From NCBI GenBank assembly GCA_008828725.1, contig MEHQ01001472.1:121596-185595 (forward strand): a DNA stretch of 64,000 nucleotides, given 5' to 3'. This document shows positions 1-10,810 of the stretch, one piece after another. Each line of letters opens with the position of its first letter. Within the stretch, counting starts at the first letter, position 1. The position numbers were made by a program, and so were the translations under genes. Source of the stretch: Saccharina japonica. Taxonomy: Eukaryota; Sar; Phaeophyceae; Laminariales; Laminariaceae. The notes below the pieces were generated by a model. That model was not told the DNA's origin and searched no databases. It was given only the letters and a program-made list of their open reading frames with translations.

Positions 1-826
1 GGTGCATCACCTCTATCGTAGCATGCCTCTACTGTAGCCGCTGAACGCTTCCAGGCATGCTGTGATCCAGCTTCGTAGGCGTCCTCTGAAATGTGAAGCG
101 TAAGCCTGCCTTTTTGCATTTATTCCGTTAATTATTCGTGAATAATGGATCATGGAATCTACACAGAACAGTTCTCTAGCCCCCCCGGAGCCATGCACCT
201 GAAAATGCGTTTAACCCCCTTAAGAACTGGTCCCACGAATTTGGGGACAAACTACTTGGAATTAGTGTGGGACATTTGTTTTCAGTTCTGAATGGGTTTA
301 AAACAAAACGTATCTTCATTTTTTATACCTAGTTCCCATAACAGGGTACCCGTTGTTTGTTGTGCCCGGAAATCCCTCTCGACGTTATTGTTGGTACAAT
401 ATCATACACATGCATAGCGTACCACCGATGTTCCTCTCATGTTCCCACGAAAAATGATCCTACTGTAGTACCTACGATACCTCCCACGGTCGTCGTTCGA
501 CGTGGGCGAACTCGAAAAATACAACATCGAGTGTTTTGGTGCATGCCAGCTTTGAAGCGTACCCTTGATGTCTCGTCCGCAGCCACCCGCTCGAGCTTTT
601 ATCGCGAGCCCTCTGTGGAGTTGCGGAGATATGTAAGCGTTCTCTGCCTTTCTGAAACGGCTACGTACGGACCGAAATAATCGCCCTTTGATAAATCGTC
701 GGTTGTTGACCCACGGGTATATATCATCCAAGAGAGTCACTCACTGGCCTACCTGTATGTATCCTTCGCTAGGAACGGATGTAGAAAGACGCGCGGCCGA
801 AGCATCACACAGCTTGACACATACCA
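1..826. other. Left edge, no supported gene
   Basis: Mixed-composition DNA with no exon-like block that I can defend. Open frames at 357-680 and 402-740 have no recognisable motifs and overlap antisense to each other. The first 40 bases contain CCTCTATCGTAGCATG, which matches the terminal motif (CTACGATAGAGGT, reversed) of a MITE-like family seen at 10.06, 18.6, 30.17 and 52.6 kb. Confidence 0.5.
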
Positions 827-1651
827 GGGCCGTTCACGGGTCGGGTCAAGCTTCGCGGGCCAGATCGGGTCGGGTCGGGTCGGGTCGGGTCGGGTCGGGT
901 CGGGTCGGGTCGGGTCGGGTCGGGTCGGGTCGGGTCGGGTCGGGTCGGGTCGGGTCGGGTCGGGTCGGGTCGGGTCGGGTCCGGTCCGGTCGGTCCGGTC
1001 GGGTTAGGAGGGTCAGGTTGGGTCAGGAGGTCGGGATGGTTCCAAAATATTGCCGGTCGGATCGTGTCACCCGTACCCGACCCGACCCAATCCGACCCAA
1101 CCCGACCCGCGAGGTTTGACCCGACCCGACCCGACCCGACCCGACCCGACCCGACCCGACCCTTAAGACGGAAACTCTTCTACCCGACCCGACCCGACCC
1201 GGACCCGACCCGACCCGAACCCGACCCGATCCCGGACCGGACCCGACCCTACCCGACCCGAAGACCACCCGACCCCGACCGCACCCGCACCCGACCCGAC
1301 CCGACCCGACCCGGTACTCGATCCAGACTGACCCGACCCGACCCGACCCGACCCGACCCCTAACCGGTTCGATCACTCTTCTGACCCGACCCGACCCGAC
1401 CCGACCCGACCCGACCCGACCCGACCCGACCCGACCCGACCCGACCCGACCCGACCCGACCCGACCCGACCCGACCCGACCCGACCCGACCCGACCCGAC
1501 CCGACCCGACCCGACCCGACCCGACCCGACCTGACCCGACCCGACCCGACCCGACCCAACTCGACCCGACCCGACCCGGCCCGACCCGACCCGTGAGATT
1601 TCAAAAAGTCCTCGACTAGACCCGGGTCAGACCATGACCCGTGACGGGCCC
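827..1651. mobile_element. TIR element with expanded GGGTC/GACCC core (copy 1)
   Basis: The left end is GGGCCGTTCACGGGTC (827-842) and the right end, read on the minus strand, is GGGCCCGTCACGGGTC (1636-1651), giving imperfect 16-bp terminal inverted repeats. Inside is a pure (GGGTC)n array at about 863-985, a short unique spacer, then inverted (GACCC)n arrays at about 1117-1160 and 1320-1590, so the element can fold back on itself. The pentanucleotide is contained in the TIR, suggesting the array expanded from it. The sequence just inside the right end (GAGATTTCAAAAAGTCCTC) is related to that inside the left end of a second copy at 50.9 kb. No target-site duplication is obvious. Long open frames through the arrays are repeat artefacts. 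Confidence 0.6.
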
Positions 1652-1921
1652 AAATACGAGTTTCGAACATTTGCACTATTTCATCGGCGGAACTACAGTA
1701 GTAGCAGGTACTGACGTGCGTATCGCTTTTTTCAAATAGCTTTCTTGTAAAAAAAACTCAATATTAAACCTTCTCAACACCAAAGCCTATGATGCATACA
1801 TATGTATCTTACGTGTATTGATTTGTTTGTTTTGTGTATGTGGTACAAACTCACGGAAAAACGTTTTTTTTTCCCACGGTTGTTACGGACGGACACGACA
1901 CGTTTTGGTGGGACAAAAAAG

Positions 1922-2029
1922 AGGCGGAAAACCGAGCGAGGAGAGACGTCGCGCCGGAGAAAGGCCCGAGAGGTGTTCGACATGTTCGACGCCGACGGCA
2001 GCCGCACGATATCCATCACCGAGATGAAG
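1922..2029 (+). CDS. Exon 1 found: basic stretch and first EF-hand
   Basis: Thirty-six codons: an Arg/Lys-rich stretch followed by REVFDMFDADGSRTISITEM, an EF-hand with loop positions 1, 3, 5, 7, 9 and 12 as D, D, S, T, S, E. Position 6, almost always Gly, is Arg here, so calcium affinity may be low. The acceptor used (ACAAAAAAG) is weak; the open frame continues upstream to about 1802, so the true 5' edge is uncertain and this may not be the first exon. The donor AAG|GTGAGG at 2030 is good and phase 0. It joins directly to the second EF-hand helix in the next exon. The donor region is the first unit of a tandem array that continues to 2.7 kb. Confidence 0.65.
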
Positions 2030-2620
2030 GTGAGGAAGGAGTCTTGAAGGAGTCGTGATCCGTCCGTGCTATGTACTACGGTTCGTCGCGTCACAGTAGT
2101 ATTAATAGTGTATTCTAATACATCACTCAGATGGAGGTGAGAGGAAGTCTTGAAAAAGTCGTGAGCAGTCCGTGCTACAGTGGGTACTAAGGTTCGTCGT
2201 AGGGGTTGGCGTCACAGTAGTAGTGCATTCTAATACATCACTCAGATGGAGGCGAGAGGAAGTGTTGCAGAAAAAGTCGCGAGCCGTCCGTGCTGTGTAC
2301 TACGGTTCGTCGTAGGGGTTGGCGCCACAGTAGTAGTGTATTCTAATACATCACTCAGATGGAGGAGATAAATGTCTTGAAGAAGTCGTGATCCGTCCGT
2401 GCTACCATATGTACTCCGGTTCGTCGTAGGGATTGTCGTCACAGTAGTAGTGTATTCAAACACATCACTGAGATGAAGGCGAGAGGAAGTGTTGCAGAAG
2501 TCGTGAGCCGTCTGTGCTGTGTACTACGGTTCGTCGTAAGGGTTGGTGTCACAGTAGTGTATTATAATACATCACTGAGATGGAGGTACGAAAGCCTTGA
2601 AGATTTTGTGAGCCGTCCGT
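1995..2620. repeat. About 113-bp tandem repeat carrying copies of the exon 1 splice donor
   Basis: Six units of 107-115 bp share the pattern ATCACnGAGATGnAG followed by a donor-like site, then the sequence TCCGTGCT...TACTACGGTTCGTCG. Donor-like positions are 2030 (gtgagg, the real exon end), 2137 (gtgaga), 2252 (gcgaga), 2365 (gagata), 2479 (gcgaga) and 2586 (gtacga). The array thus duplicated the exon-intron boundary itself. Confidence 0.8.
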
Positions 2621-3440
2621 GCTACGAGTACGGCCCGGAGGAATTGGAGCCACAGTGTATAGTGTATTCTGAAACAGCAATCGCTACTACAGCTGTCGCG
2701 ACCGTGTAGTCGTCACCACTTGACTCAGCTTCGGCAGTAAACATGGTCGATAGTCCAAACTATGTACGTACATACGTAACTCTTCGATAAAATTTCAATC
2801 TCAAGAATTTTCCCAGGAATATCGGAGTCAGGGTTATAGAGGTAAGATTATACAGAATGACAGCCGTCGACCTTGGGTGCACCACGTACGTGGTGCTGCA
2901 TGCCGTCTGCGCCTCGCCTCGATTCGCCTCGCTGCGTCTCGCCGCTCAAGTGCCGCGCCGGGCCGCGTGGTGCCTCAGTAGTAGTTTTGTTCTACTCAGA
3001 CCTATTAGCTTCAACAACGTGGTCGATTTTTCCATACCAACTCTTCACTACATTTTCACCTCGAGAAATTTGTCATTAGGAGGTCGGGAGTAGGACTAGC
3101 GTTAGGGTTGGGGTGTATACAATAAAATATATCTTCAACGATTTTGCCGAAGCCGGGCGAAAGAAAAAATGAAATATACAGCCCTCCCATGCCAGTACAA
3201 ACTCCCCATGGGGTACATGCATTGTTGAAACACTGGTGATCGGCTACACGTACACACGCGTCAACATTGGCCGCGCTTGTGTTTGCATGTATACAATGCG
3301 GGGGGGGGGGGCGGGGGCGGGAAGGCCGAAGCAACCACCCCCGTCCCCGTTCTTGGACCTCTTTTTGGCGCGATCGATATGTTGGGGGGAAAGTGATGAC
3401 AGCACCGACACGACTCGTTGCTCGTTGCTTGCTCGGGCAG
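2621..3440. other. Rest of intron 1, no gene seen
   Basis: AT-mixed intron sequence with a poly-G run at 3300-3310. Overlapping short open frames on both strands (for example 3056-3472 minus) have no recognisable motif and are treated as chance. Confidence 0.5.
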
Positions 3441-3542
3441 GCCCTGCTGGAAGAGATGTGCATCCCACTCAACCGACATCAGCTCAAGAAGCTGATGATG
3501 GACATCGACACCGACGGAAGCGGGGAGGTCGACTTCGACGAG
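3441..3542 (+). CDS. Exon 2: second EF-hand
   Basis: Thirty-four codons, phase 0 at both ends. The segment ALLEEMCIPLNRHQLKKLM is the linker and entering helix, followed by MDIDTDGSGEVDFDE, a canonical calcium loop with D, D, S, E, D, E at positions 1, 3, 5, 7, 9 and 12 and Gly at 6. The acceptor is GGGCAG|GCC. The exon ends GAC GAG and is followed by GCAAGA, a GC-type donor; reading on instead gives an unrelated tail. The exiting helix (FYQWY) begins the next exon, so the EF-hand is completed across the junction, which strongly supports the GC donor. Confidence 0.85.
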
Positions 3543-4739
3543 GCAAGACATAAAAAATTGCGCCTTCTAGAGCGTGGCTACGACAGCATAGAAATGTTTG
3601 TCCTATATAGACAGGGGTGCACCCGCGCCGGAAGGTTTGTGGTTACTGCTGTCGTACGTGTTTGCTTTTCTTAACCTGAAAACGGTTGGCAGGGTGCTCT
3701 GCAGTGTGCTTCGCTGGTTGACTGAACGACCTTTGACAAATGCACCAAGAGCAGCGTGAACGGACACTATTTCCCTACGCAGTGCTTTACTGTCGGCCCG
3801 GAACATCGTAGGGGAACAACAACAAGAAAACTCCAGCATTTTATCACGCTCCTGGCCCGATCACCTGCAGAGCGTTAGTTTCGTTTCGTCCTAGGGTGTG
3901 TGCCTATATAATAGTTATATAATGTAGCGTACGTAGTGCTTGCCGCGCACGCCGCACAACCCTGCCCCCCCGGTAAATCCAAGCCTGTCTTTCAGAGCTT
4001 TGTTAGTTGGCTGGACTGCACGGGGTAGTTGTTGATGGAGTGGCAAAGTATTCCAACTATTAGTGGATTCTATATTTTAGTTGGATAGATAATATCAGAG
4101 ATGTAAGTTGGCTGAACTAAAAGTCGCAAACTAGTAATATTTTAGCTGGCTACGGTGTGCAGGGACAGAAATAACTGTTGCGCGCGGAAAGTTTGCGCGG
4201 GGTTCTGCGTTTACAAATTTGTTTTTGGCGCATCTTGGTGGCTCCAATTGCTTATTTTGCTAACCAACTATGAAAGTAGTTGGTGACCTTTTGGTTAGCC
4301 AACTAACAACTCTCTTGCCTAGCCAACTAGTAACTTAGTTGGCGACTTATGGCCAGGCAAGTCACAGCCGTACTAATCATGGAACATACCTAGCCAACTA
4401 ATAACTAGTCGGCCACTTTTAGTCAGCCAAGTCACAGCCGTACTAATCATGGAACCTACTTAGCTAACTAATAACTAGTTGGCGATTTATAGTGAACCAA
4501 CTCAGTCCTACCATTAATAATCATGGAACCTACCTAGCTAACTATGAACTAGTCGGTGACTAATAGTCAGCCAAGTCACAGCCCTATATACTGATCATGG
4601 AACCTACCTAACCAACTAATAACTAGTGTAGTCGGCGACTTACAGTCAGCTAACTCACAGCTCTACTAATCATGGAACTTCCCTAACCAACTAATAACTA
4701 GTCGGTGACTTATTCCATCAACTTCGGTCACCTCACCAG
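3543..4739. other. Intron 2 with GC donor
   Basis: This intron begins GCAAGA and ends CTCACCAG. The first 700 bp hold no coding signal. From about 4250 to 4735 it is filled by an approximately 78-bp minisatellite, reported separately, that abuts the next exon. Confidence 0.6.
4250..4735 (-). repeat. About 78-bp minisatellite, orientation A
   Basis: About six imperfect units containing AAGTCACAGCCGTACTAATC, ATGGAACCTACCTAGC and CAACTAATAACTAG. The reverse complement of the same unit forms the array at 28.89-29.53 kb, so the two arrays are in opposite orientation in two introns of the same gene. More diverged relatives lie just upstream at about 4000-4150. Confidence 0.8.
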
Positions 4740-4895
4740 TTCTACCAATGGTACCAAGACAATGCCTCGGCAGCGAGGAGCGCGGACAAGACTCAGACGG
4801 TCGGTCTGTTCGCGACGAAGCTCATGAAAGGCCTGACGGGCTTCACCCTCCGCATGGAGGCCCTTCGCATCATAGTCGCGCACGCTCAGTCGCAG
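4740..4895 (+). CDS. Exon 3: EF-hand exit helix and following helices
   Basis: Fifty-two codons, phase 0 in and out. It starts FYQWYQDNASAARS, the typical aromatic exit helix of an EF-hand whose loop is in exon 2, and continues with a helical segment (GLFATKLMKGLTGFTLRMEA, then LRIIVAHAQSQ). Acceptor CTCACCAG, donor CAG|GTAGGC. No second domain is recognisable in the helical part. Confidence 0.82.
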
Positions 4896-5522
4896 GTAGG
4901 CCAGGTCTTCAAAACCCGCCGGAGTACATGCTTTTGTTTTGTTTTGTTAGGTTTGAAAAATGACACCTCGGCTGGCGAAGATCGGGAATGTCGTCGTCGT
5001 CGAAAATCATTTTCCTAACGATCACCGACAGCAACTATTAATACCTAAACTCACGAAAATTTGTGTGACAAGGAAAATATTAAAAACAACAAAAAAGCAA
5101 GGCTGATGCCAGTCAGTCACGATTTCATGACAATAAAAACAAACTTGTTTTATTTATTTTTGATCCGTGACAAAATCAAACAAACAACAAAAGCGTCGCG
5201 AACTTGTTTAGAAAAAACTGGACATAGCTCCAATTTACAACTGTTACGAGCCGTGATTAATTTGCGTTCGTTGCAGGAGTGAATGACCATACACCTCCAA
5301 GCGGCCACGAAAAATAAAAGACACCCTTTTTGGAAAAAATGAAATGACGCCAATTTACAAAATGTCACGACCAATCGCGGTATTTTGCGTTCACCTCGTA
5401 GGGATGAATGATCCTAATCTCGAAGTGGCTGACGAAAAATGAGAAAAAAAAGACAAAACCGAAAAGGATTTCGTTTTACCGCTTCTTAGGTCGAAAAGCG
5501 CGAGCGAGAACGGTTTCGGCAG
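4896..5522. other. Intron 3, contains a local duplication
   Basis: An AT-rich intron. Two diverged copies of a roughly 125-bp segment lie in tandem at about 5209-5334 and 5335-5460; both contain CCAATTTACAA, GTTnCGA, TTTGCGTTC and GATGAATGATCC-like motifs followed by A-rich runs. No coding potential is apparent. Confidence 0.5.
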
Positions 5523-5666
5523 TACCGACCTCCGCGCCTGGTGTGCGACCACTGTACGGAGGCGTTTGCGTCGGTGAAGGAGGAGAAGCGGCACATGGCA
5601 AAGAGCGACTCTCTCCACGAGGCGTGGGAAGCCGGAGAGCTAGAGGCCCGCCGGCGATTTCACCCG
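5523..5666 (+). CDS. Exon 4: C2H2-like (U1-type) zinc finger
   Basis: Forty-eight codons, phase 0. RPPRLVCDHCTEAFASVKEE followed by KRHMAKSDSLHEAW gives Cys-x2-Cys-x12-His-x7-His, close to the C2H2 fingers of U1-like, RNA- or protein-binding type. A charged helix (EAGELEARRRF) follows. Acceptor TTTCGGCAG, donor CCG|GTCAGT. A related finger appears in exon 27, so the protein carries two. Confidence 0.82.
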
Positions 5667-6135
5667 GTCAGTTCGCCTCGTCTTATTCTCCCCCGCTTAA
5701 GAGTTCATTTTTTTATTCACCGCTACTATTATTTGTATCATCCTTGCCATCCTTACCAATGTGTATGTAGAGGATGGGATTCAACGTTGATCACTCATAA
5801 GCACTCTTAAAAAAAAGAAAACCAAAGGGAAACAAAAAAGAAGATGAGCCCTCTGCTCAGCGTCTACTCCCTTCTGAACTTACTTTATTTATTGTGAAAG
5901 GCAGTCCTTAAGACCACAACCATAGCACAGTCAATAACAGTGTCTGCAGGGCGATCTTAAGGTACTGAGGATCCCAGCGAATAAGGTTCCTCGTTCATGC
6001 AGCGCATCGTCTGTCTGTGTGTTATTCTTAGCAGTACGGCAGACTACCCGGACGCGTCGCAGGCCACAAGCACTCTACCGCTCTGTCCCAAAATATAACG
6101 ACCGTTTGTATAATATTATTATTAATATTAATATT
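5667..6135. other. Intron 4, first part, no gene seen
   Basis: Pyrimidine-rich, then mixed sequence with no recognisable element; it ends in an ATT-rich run (6112-6135) into which the next TIR element is inserted. Confidence 0.5.
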
Positions 6136-6897
6136 AGGGCTTTAGCCACAATCAGGTACACCTGGTCACTTTGTGCCAAAAACAGGAACTACACTAAAAC
6201 CAAGTACAAATCACACGCTAGGACACCTCTCATTGGCCAGAATCACATCGTACCTGATTTTGGCATGAAAAGGTCAGGTACACCTGGATTTGTCTACTTT
6301 GTTTAGCTTTGAACTGATTTTGGCGAATTTTGAGCCAATCAGAGGCCATACGTACACTGTCTCCTATGCGCCCGACACGAAGACATCACCACACTACGTA
6401 CATACGACCCAACACAACGACTACAGAGCGTATCATACGCGCGCATACAGCACAATGGACCTGTTGTAATATATTACGTACTGCTGCTTGCTGACACAGG
6501 CAGTAGTACGGAAAGCGAGCAGTTTAGTCTCAAATTAACACTATGTTTTGTTTGTATTCTATCAATGTGGCTACGACATACACATATATCCCTGGTACAA
6601 AAATACGGAAATACACGTCGTCGGAGTGAGTGTGATCACGAGAGCAATGAAAGCATACGACAGATATTAATACCCGTACTGAAAATAAACATACAACATT
6701 TATCAAGAGTTTGGAGGACACACACATTCGCTATCATTCTGTTGTTCAGACGCAAACTCAAAAATATGTTTGATTATTTCTCACAGCCAAAAAGTCCTGA
6801 AAAACACCGTGTGTGGCGTGCGTTTTTTATTTGTTTTTAGTGTGTACCTGATTTTGGCTCAAACGGATGAGGTATACCTGATTTTGGCAGTTGCCCT
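6136..6897. mobile_element. 0.76-kb TIR element with possible 7-bp target duplication
   Basis: The left end AGGGCTTTAGCCACAATCAG continues GTACACCTGG; the right end read in reverse is AGGGCAACTGCCAAAATCAG then GTATACCTC. These are imperfect inverted repeats of about 30 bp. The element is flanked by TAATATT on both sides (6129-6135 and 6898-6904), a candidate 7-bp target-site duplication, although the flank is AT microsatellite so coincidence is possible. Internal copies of the TCAGGTACACCTGG motif occur near 6274. No transposase is encoded, so it is non-autonomous. Confidence 0.6.
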
Positions 6898-7223
6898 TAA
6901 TATTACTATTATTATTTATATTCCTTTTGTCATCTGATAATGTGCAGCTCTTATTTCAGTCATACTGTACCATTCACATACACCTATCACAATCATCAAT
7001 CATCCCTGAATACTTGACAAACTTATACCAATTATGCGCGTTTGTATCTTCCATATTTAATCTAAAAACTCGTTTTATTTATGGGGATAGAGTGGCTCAC
7101 CAGCTACTACTGAAAGCTGTTTCGCTCGCTGGCATCATTCGCCGCAGTAGGATAATATATGCCCTCCCTCGCTCCCCCCCACCCCTCGCCATTTCGCGTG
7201 TGTGTGTGTTTTTTTTAACTCAG

Positions 7224-7316
7224 GTGGCTGTGTTGCTAGATCACACAACGCCGCCAGCTGTGGAGGGGGCACCCCCGGAGCCCTTCAAGTCGGATGGCCC
7301 AACTGCTCGCAAAAAG
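7224..7316 (+). CDS. Exon 5: Pro-rich linker
   Basis: Thirty-one codons, phase 0: VAVLLDHTTPPAVEG followed by APPEPFKSDGPTARKK. Acceptor TTAACTCAG after a T-rich tract; donor AAG|GTTTGC. No fold is recognisable; it looks like a linker between the zinc finger and the following region. Confidence 0.75.
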
Positions 7317-7352
7317 GTTTGCCCCCCCCCCCCACCTAAATATATACTATAT

Positions 7353-7590
7353 TGATGGGTTGGGCTGGCGTCGGTTGGCGACGACGTGGTAAAACACGCC
7401 TCTCACTGCGTGAGCGTCTAGACAACCAGGGTACCGTTTTTTATTTTTGCTGGCGGTCACCAAGGCTAGCGGTCTTGTTAAATGCTTTGTGCGGGGTTGA
7501 GAATCTCAACTCCGCACAAGGGGGATGATCGTATGACGTAGTGTGCTTACGGTAAGGCACCTACCCACGAGGAAGATTTACCGTACGTAG
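7353..7590 (+). mobile_element. R repeat, 5' part
   Basis: The sequence from GGTTGGGCTGGCGTCGGTTG through GACAACCAGGGTACCG to the hairpin-like TGTGCGGGGTTGAGAATC matches the 5' half of the R repeat at 16.1 kb. It is truncated before the middle of the unit. Confidence 0.65.
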
Positions 7591-7759
7591 CATCATGCGT
7601 CACATATGTCGTGTTGTCAGTATAACTTTGTTGTATATACGGCAGCAGACGACGATTGTTGTATATATTAATAGTAGACAACAATTGTAGTAGTAGGTAC
7701 CCAACGGTGCTGCCGCCGTGCCATTTCCTTGCGCACGATGGTTAAATCGCGACGGGTGG

Positions 7760-8005
7760 GTTCGGGGGGGGGGGGGCGAGTTACCCATTGTCCCGCATGG
7801 CCATAGCCGTATGAATAGACTCTCGCATCCCTACAATGTCGGGACGTAGCAGCGAGCGGTCGGGCGTAGACTCTCGCACCCCTACCATGCCGGGGCGGAT
7901 CACGAGCGGCCGGGCTTTTCACCGACCAGAGGAAGACAATTTTGTTTTTCACCGAGCACGAAACGTCACTAGGGGTTCGGCGAGTCAGTCGCATGAAGGG
8001 TGAGC
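7760..8005 (-). mobile_element. R repeat, 3' part with C tail
   Basis: On the minus strand this carries the 3' half of R, including the segment near TAGGGGTGCGAGAGTCTA and the CGTATGACTACGGCC-type motif in diverged form, and ends in a C tract (G run at 7767-7778 on the plus strand). It contains an internal partial duplication of the CTCTCGCATCCCTAC segment. Confidence 0.6.
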
Positions 8006-8026
8006 CACCTTAGTAGCAGTAACTAC

Positions 8027-8275
8027 TATTTACGGGGGAGCATACTAAATACTAGTAAATAGGGCCTACGGTACACACACACAAACCTACTGTACCAGGT
8101 AGATATTTCCATATTTTTACTATTAGGGGGGGACGTAGTTAACAGGACAACGCATGCTTACTAAAAATACTGGAAATATATATATTTTTGTGTACCAGAT
8201 GGGTCCTGCTTACTATGGCCCCCCGTAATAACATTTTTTTGTCCTATTTACTACGGTTCCCCGTATTACTACTAC
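8027..8275. mobile_element. Palindromic short MITE (P family), nested or double copy
   Basis: Contains the P-family ends ACGGGGGAGCATACTAAATA and TTACTATGGCCCCCCGTAAT, with a second end CTATTTACTACGGTTCCCCG. The family consensus is a roughly 110-bp element with inverted ends of the form ACGGGGGACCATAGTAAATA. This locus seems to hold two overlapping copies. Confidence 0.6.
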
Positions 8276-8589
8276 TACTAGAAAACCGTATTGCGAGGCG
8301 TTATTTCGTCACCTTTTGCGCGTACTTTCGTGCTCTGCGACAGAGCAAGGGGGAATGTGCTGTGCCCAGCCGTCGTGTTTATCTTTGCAAGAAATGTTTG
8401 AAGCCCGCTATATATACAAATACATATATGTGTATATATATCATACATATATATGTGTGTATATATACGAAGAGACGTTTTTTATAGCTCCGTCGTCTGC
8501 ACTTCTGGAGCCAAACATCGAACGGTGTACTACTCACGTTGTTTCAATCCTACGTGCCCCACACCACCCCCCACACTGTTTTTCGACAG

Positions 8590-8775
8590 CGGTTGCGGAG
8601 GCTGGTCTTCAGCGGCAAGTTTTACGTGCTTTACGGAGGCGTCGGCTGGGGCGGGACGGGGACGGGAACCGGGACCGGCGTCGAGGCCGTCGAAGAGAAG
8701 AGATGGGTGAACAAGCCGCACCCGAGGCTGGGGGACCCGGATGACAGAAGAGGGGCTCAACTCCGACGTCAGCAG
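8590..8775 (+). CDS. Exon 6: Gly-rich segment
   Basis: Sixty-two codons, phase 0. RLRRLVFSGKFYVLYGGVGW is followed by GGTGTGTGTG, encoded by a GGGACG-type short repeat, and a charged end (PDDRRGAQLRRQQ). Acceptor TTTTTCGACAG, donor CAG|GTGCCA. Function is not recognisable. Confidence 0.75.
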
Positions 8776-10050
8776 GTGCCACAGGAGAAAATGTATTTCA
8801 GGGGTGGCGCCTTACTACGGTTATGACACACACATATATATTTATATACACATATACATATACATATGCCACTATGGACGGAAATATAAGGCAAGTTTGG
8901 TCTTCATATGAATGTCTAAATGGTCCTTATATTTTCAGTCCAGAGAGTGGTACTGCATTTTTTCCTTCCGACGTTGTGCAGCGTGAGTGGCAAACAATCA
9001 AAGAACACGCGTACATGGGGAAAAAGACAATAAACCTCCAGACAACCGAAAAACCAACAAAAAAACGTATTTTAATCTGGTGTTTTGCGTGCCGGTTTAT
9101 TGTTGTTTTATAAACTGAATCTTGTTGCGGTAGGGTTTTTAGAGACTAAGTTTCTCTATGCTATTTAGTACCAGGTATTATCTTTGTCTGGAAAAAATAA
9201 ATCCAGAAAAAAACGGGATTTGTTTTTTTTCTTAGAACCAGAATAGTTATCAAGAGACCAAACCACCAGGAATGCCTATATACGCAGTGTGTGGATATCA
9301 GGTCCCCTTCCCCTAGATAGTACCGCCTCAGTGTTTGAGCACGGTAACGGTTATCGAAAGGTCAAAGACACTACTCGGCAACCATGAAAGAATGTTGTGG
9401 AGTTGTTCTGGTCAGAATGTAACATTCCTGTTACCCCAAATCGACACCTTTTTATTTTAAGACGCGCAGTTGCACGTCTCAAAAAAAAAGAGGGGGTGAT
9501 GTGGATATCAGGTCCCCTTCCCCTAGATAGTACCGCCTCATTACACACAAGTTCAAGGTCAACCAGAGGTTGCCCACTCCGTTCCGTGAAGACCCGAGAC
9601 ACCAACCCACCTCGGTGTGTCCTCCACACCACAACCACATAAGAGAGAACCTGCCAGGGGCTCCGCCCCACAAGTGTCGTATTAAGTATTCCTCTCCAGG
9701 AAAAAAAATAAGACAGGGAAAAAGAATCCAGGAAAGTTAGGACAAAAAAACGTTCTTCGACAACAAACGGCCCTGAAACCGAGACGGTTTCTTGTATTTT
9801 GGGCCAAGCATGATTTGTGAACACACCTATTTGTTTTTGTTAACCCCTTCTACACGTACAACTCCCACGTTTTCTCCTAGTCTAAAATTCCAAGTGTTTT
9901 TTTCCCCCCAAAAGGGTTATCAAGGCATTCATTTGTTGACTGACTATTTTTTCGTCCTGCCGACGATGCCATCTCTGTGTGTGTTTTTTTCAAAAGGTTT
10001 GTTTAAAATCTCCCCCGTGGGGCTACGTACTGGAAATGAAAAAAAAAAAC
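8776..10050. repeat. Intron 6 with a 40-bp direct repeat pair
   Basis: The block starting GTGGATATCAGGTCCCCTTC and continuing through CCCTAGATAGTACCGCCTCA occurs at about 9291-9331 and again at 9500-9540. The rest is AT-rich with many homopolymers and no exon-like block. Confidence 0.6.
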
Positions 10051-10055
10051 GTTTT

Positions 10056-10810
10056 TTACGCGGTGCTACGATAGAGGTATACTTCTAATATAGCACTTTT
10101 TTTTTGCTGAAAACGTTTTCTGCATGGTCGGCTCTCCTTAATCCAAAATCGTCGAATATTTTTCATTCTTGTGTTGGCAATATTTTTCATTTTTGTGTGC
10201 TTAGGCCATGAGATTGATTGCTCATCAGGGGGCACTCTTTTCCCCCCTCTAAAGTCGAATTTTGGGTGGGGTATAGAGCTCCTCAAGTTAACCACCACCC
10301 TCAGAAGGCAGAAACCCGTCGTGAGCCCACAGTCTATAACCCATACAAAATTGTTGAATGCCTCCGAGGTCTCGTGCAAAAGCGTTTTTTCTATCACTTT
10401 CTAAAAATACCACCAAGTGGTTGAAAAAGGCCGCAAAAAAAAAACCATTTGGTAAAATTATATCGACTATAAAATCAAGGAGGAACATTTTTTCCACCAA
10501 ACAGGCCCCCCCGTAAGACGCGATTATGATCAAATCTGATAATATTTGGGACCAGATACCCCGAAACCTCCGTAAATATTAATATAATCACCAAAATAAT
10601 ACTGCATAAGATTTGGCCTAAAGTCGAATTTTGGGGTGGGGTATAAAGCTCCTCAAGTTAACCACCACCCTCAGAAGGCAGAAACCGGGTGTAAACGTAC
10701 TCGTAGCACTTTTATTTTCCTCCCAAATCAGCTTTTACTTACTATCAGTATAGAGCTCCTCAAGTGACCATTCCGCCCTCAGAAGGCAGAAACATGGGGG
10801 CAAACTCTAC
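10056..10810 (-). mobile_element. MITE-like family D, tandem fragments
   Basis: The left end TGCTACGATAGAGGTATAC matches the family D terminus. The internal segment AAAGTCGAATTTTGGGTGGG and then AGCTCCTCAAGTTAACCACC and CCCTCAGAAGGCAGAAAC occurs at 10252-10315 and again at 10620-10687, with a third shorter copy at 10748-10792. These are fragments of the same family as at 18.1, 30.17 and 52.56 kb, mainly in reverse orientation. Confidence 0.55.

Noticed and set aside
1023..1676. Long open frames of VGSGRVGSGR-type repeats through the GGGTC arrays, also 50,853-51,782 on both strands
   Set aside because: A 5-bp repeat without stop codons is open in all frames; there is no non-repeat coding signal.
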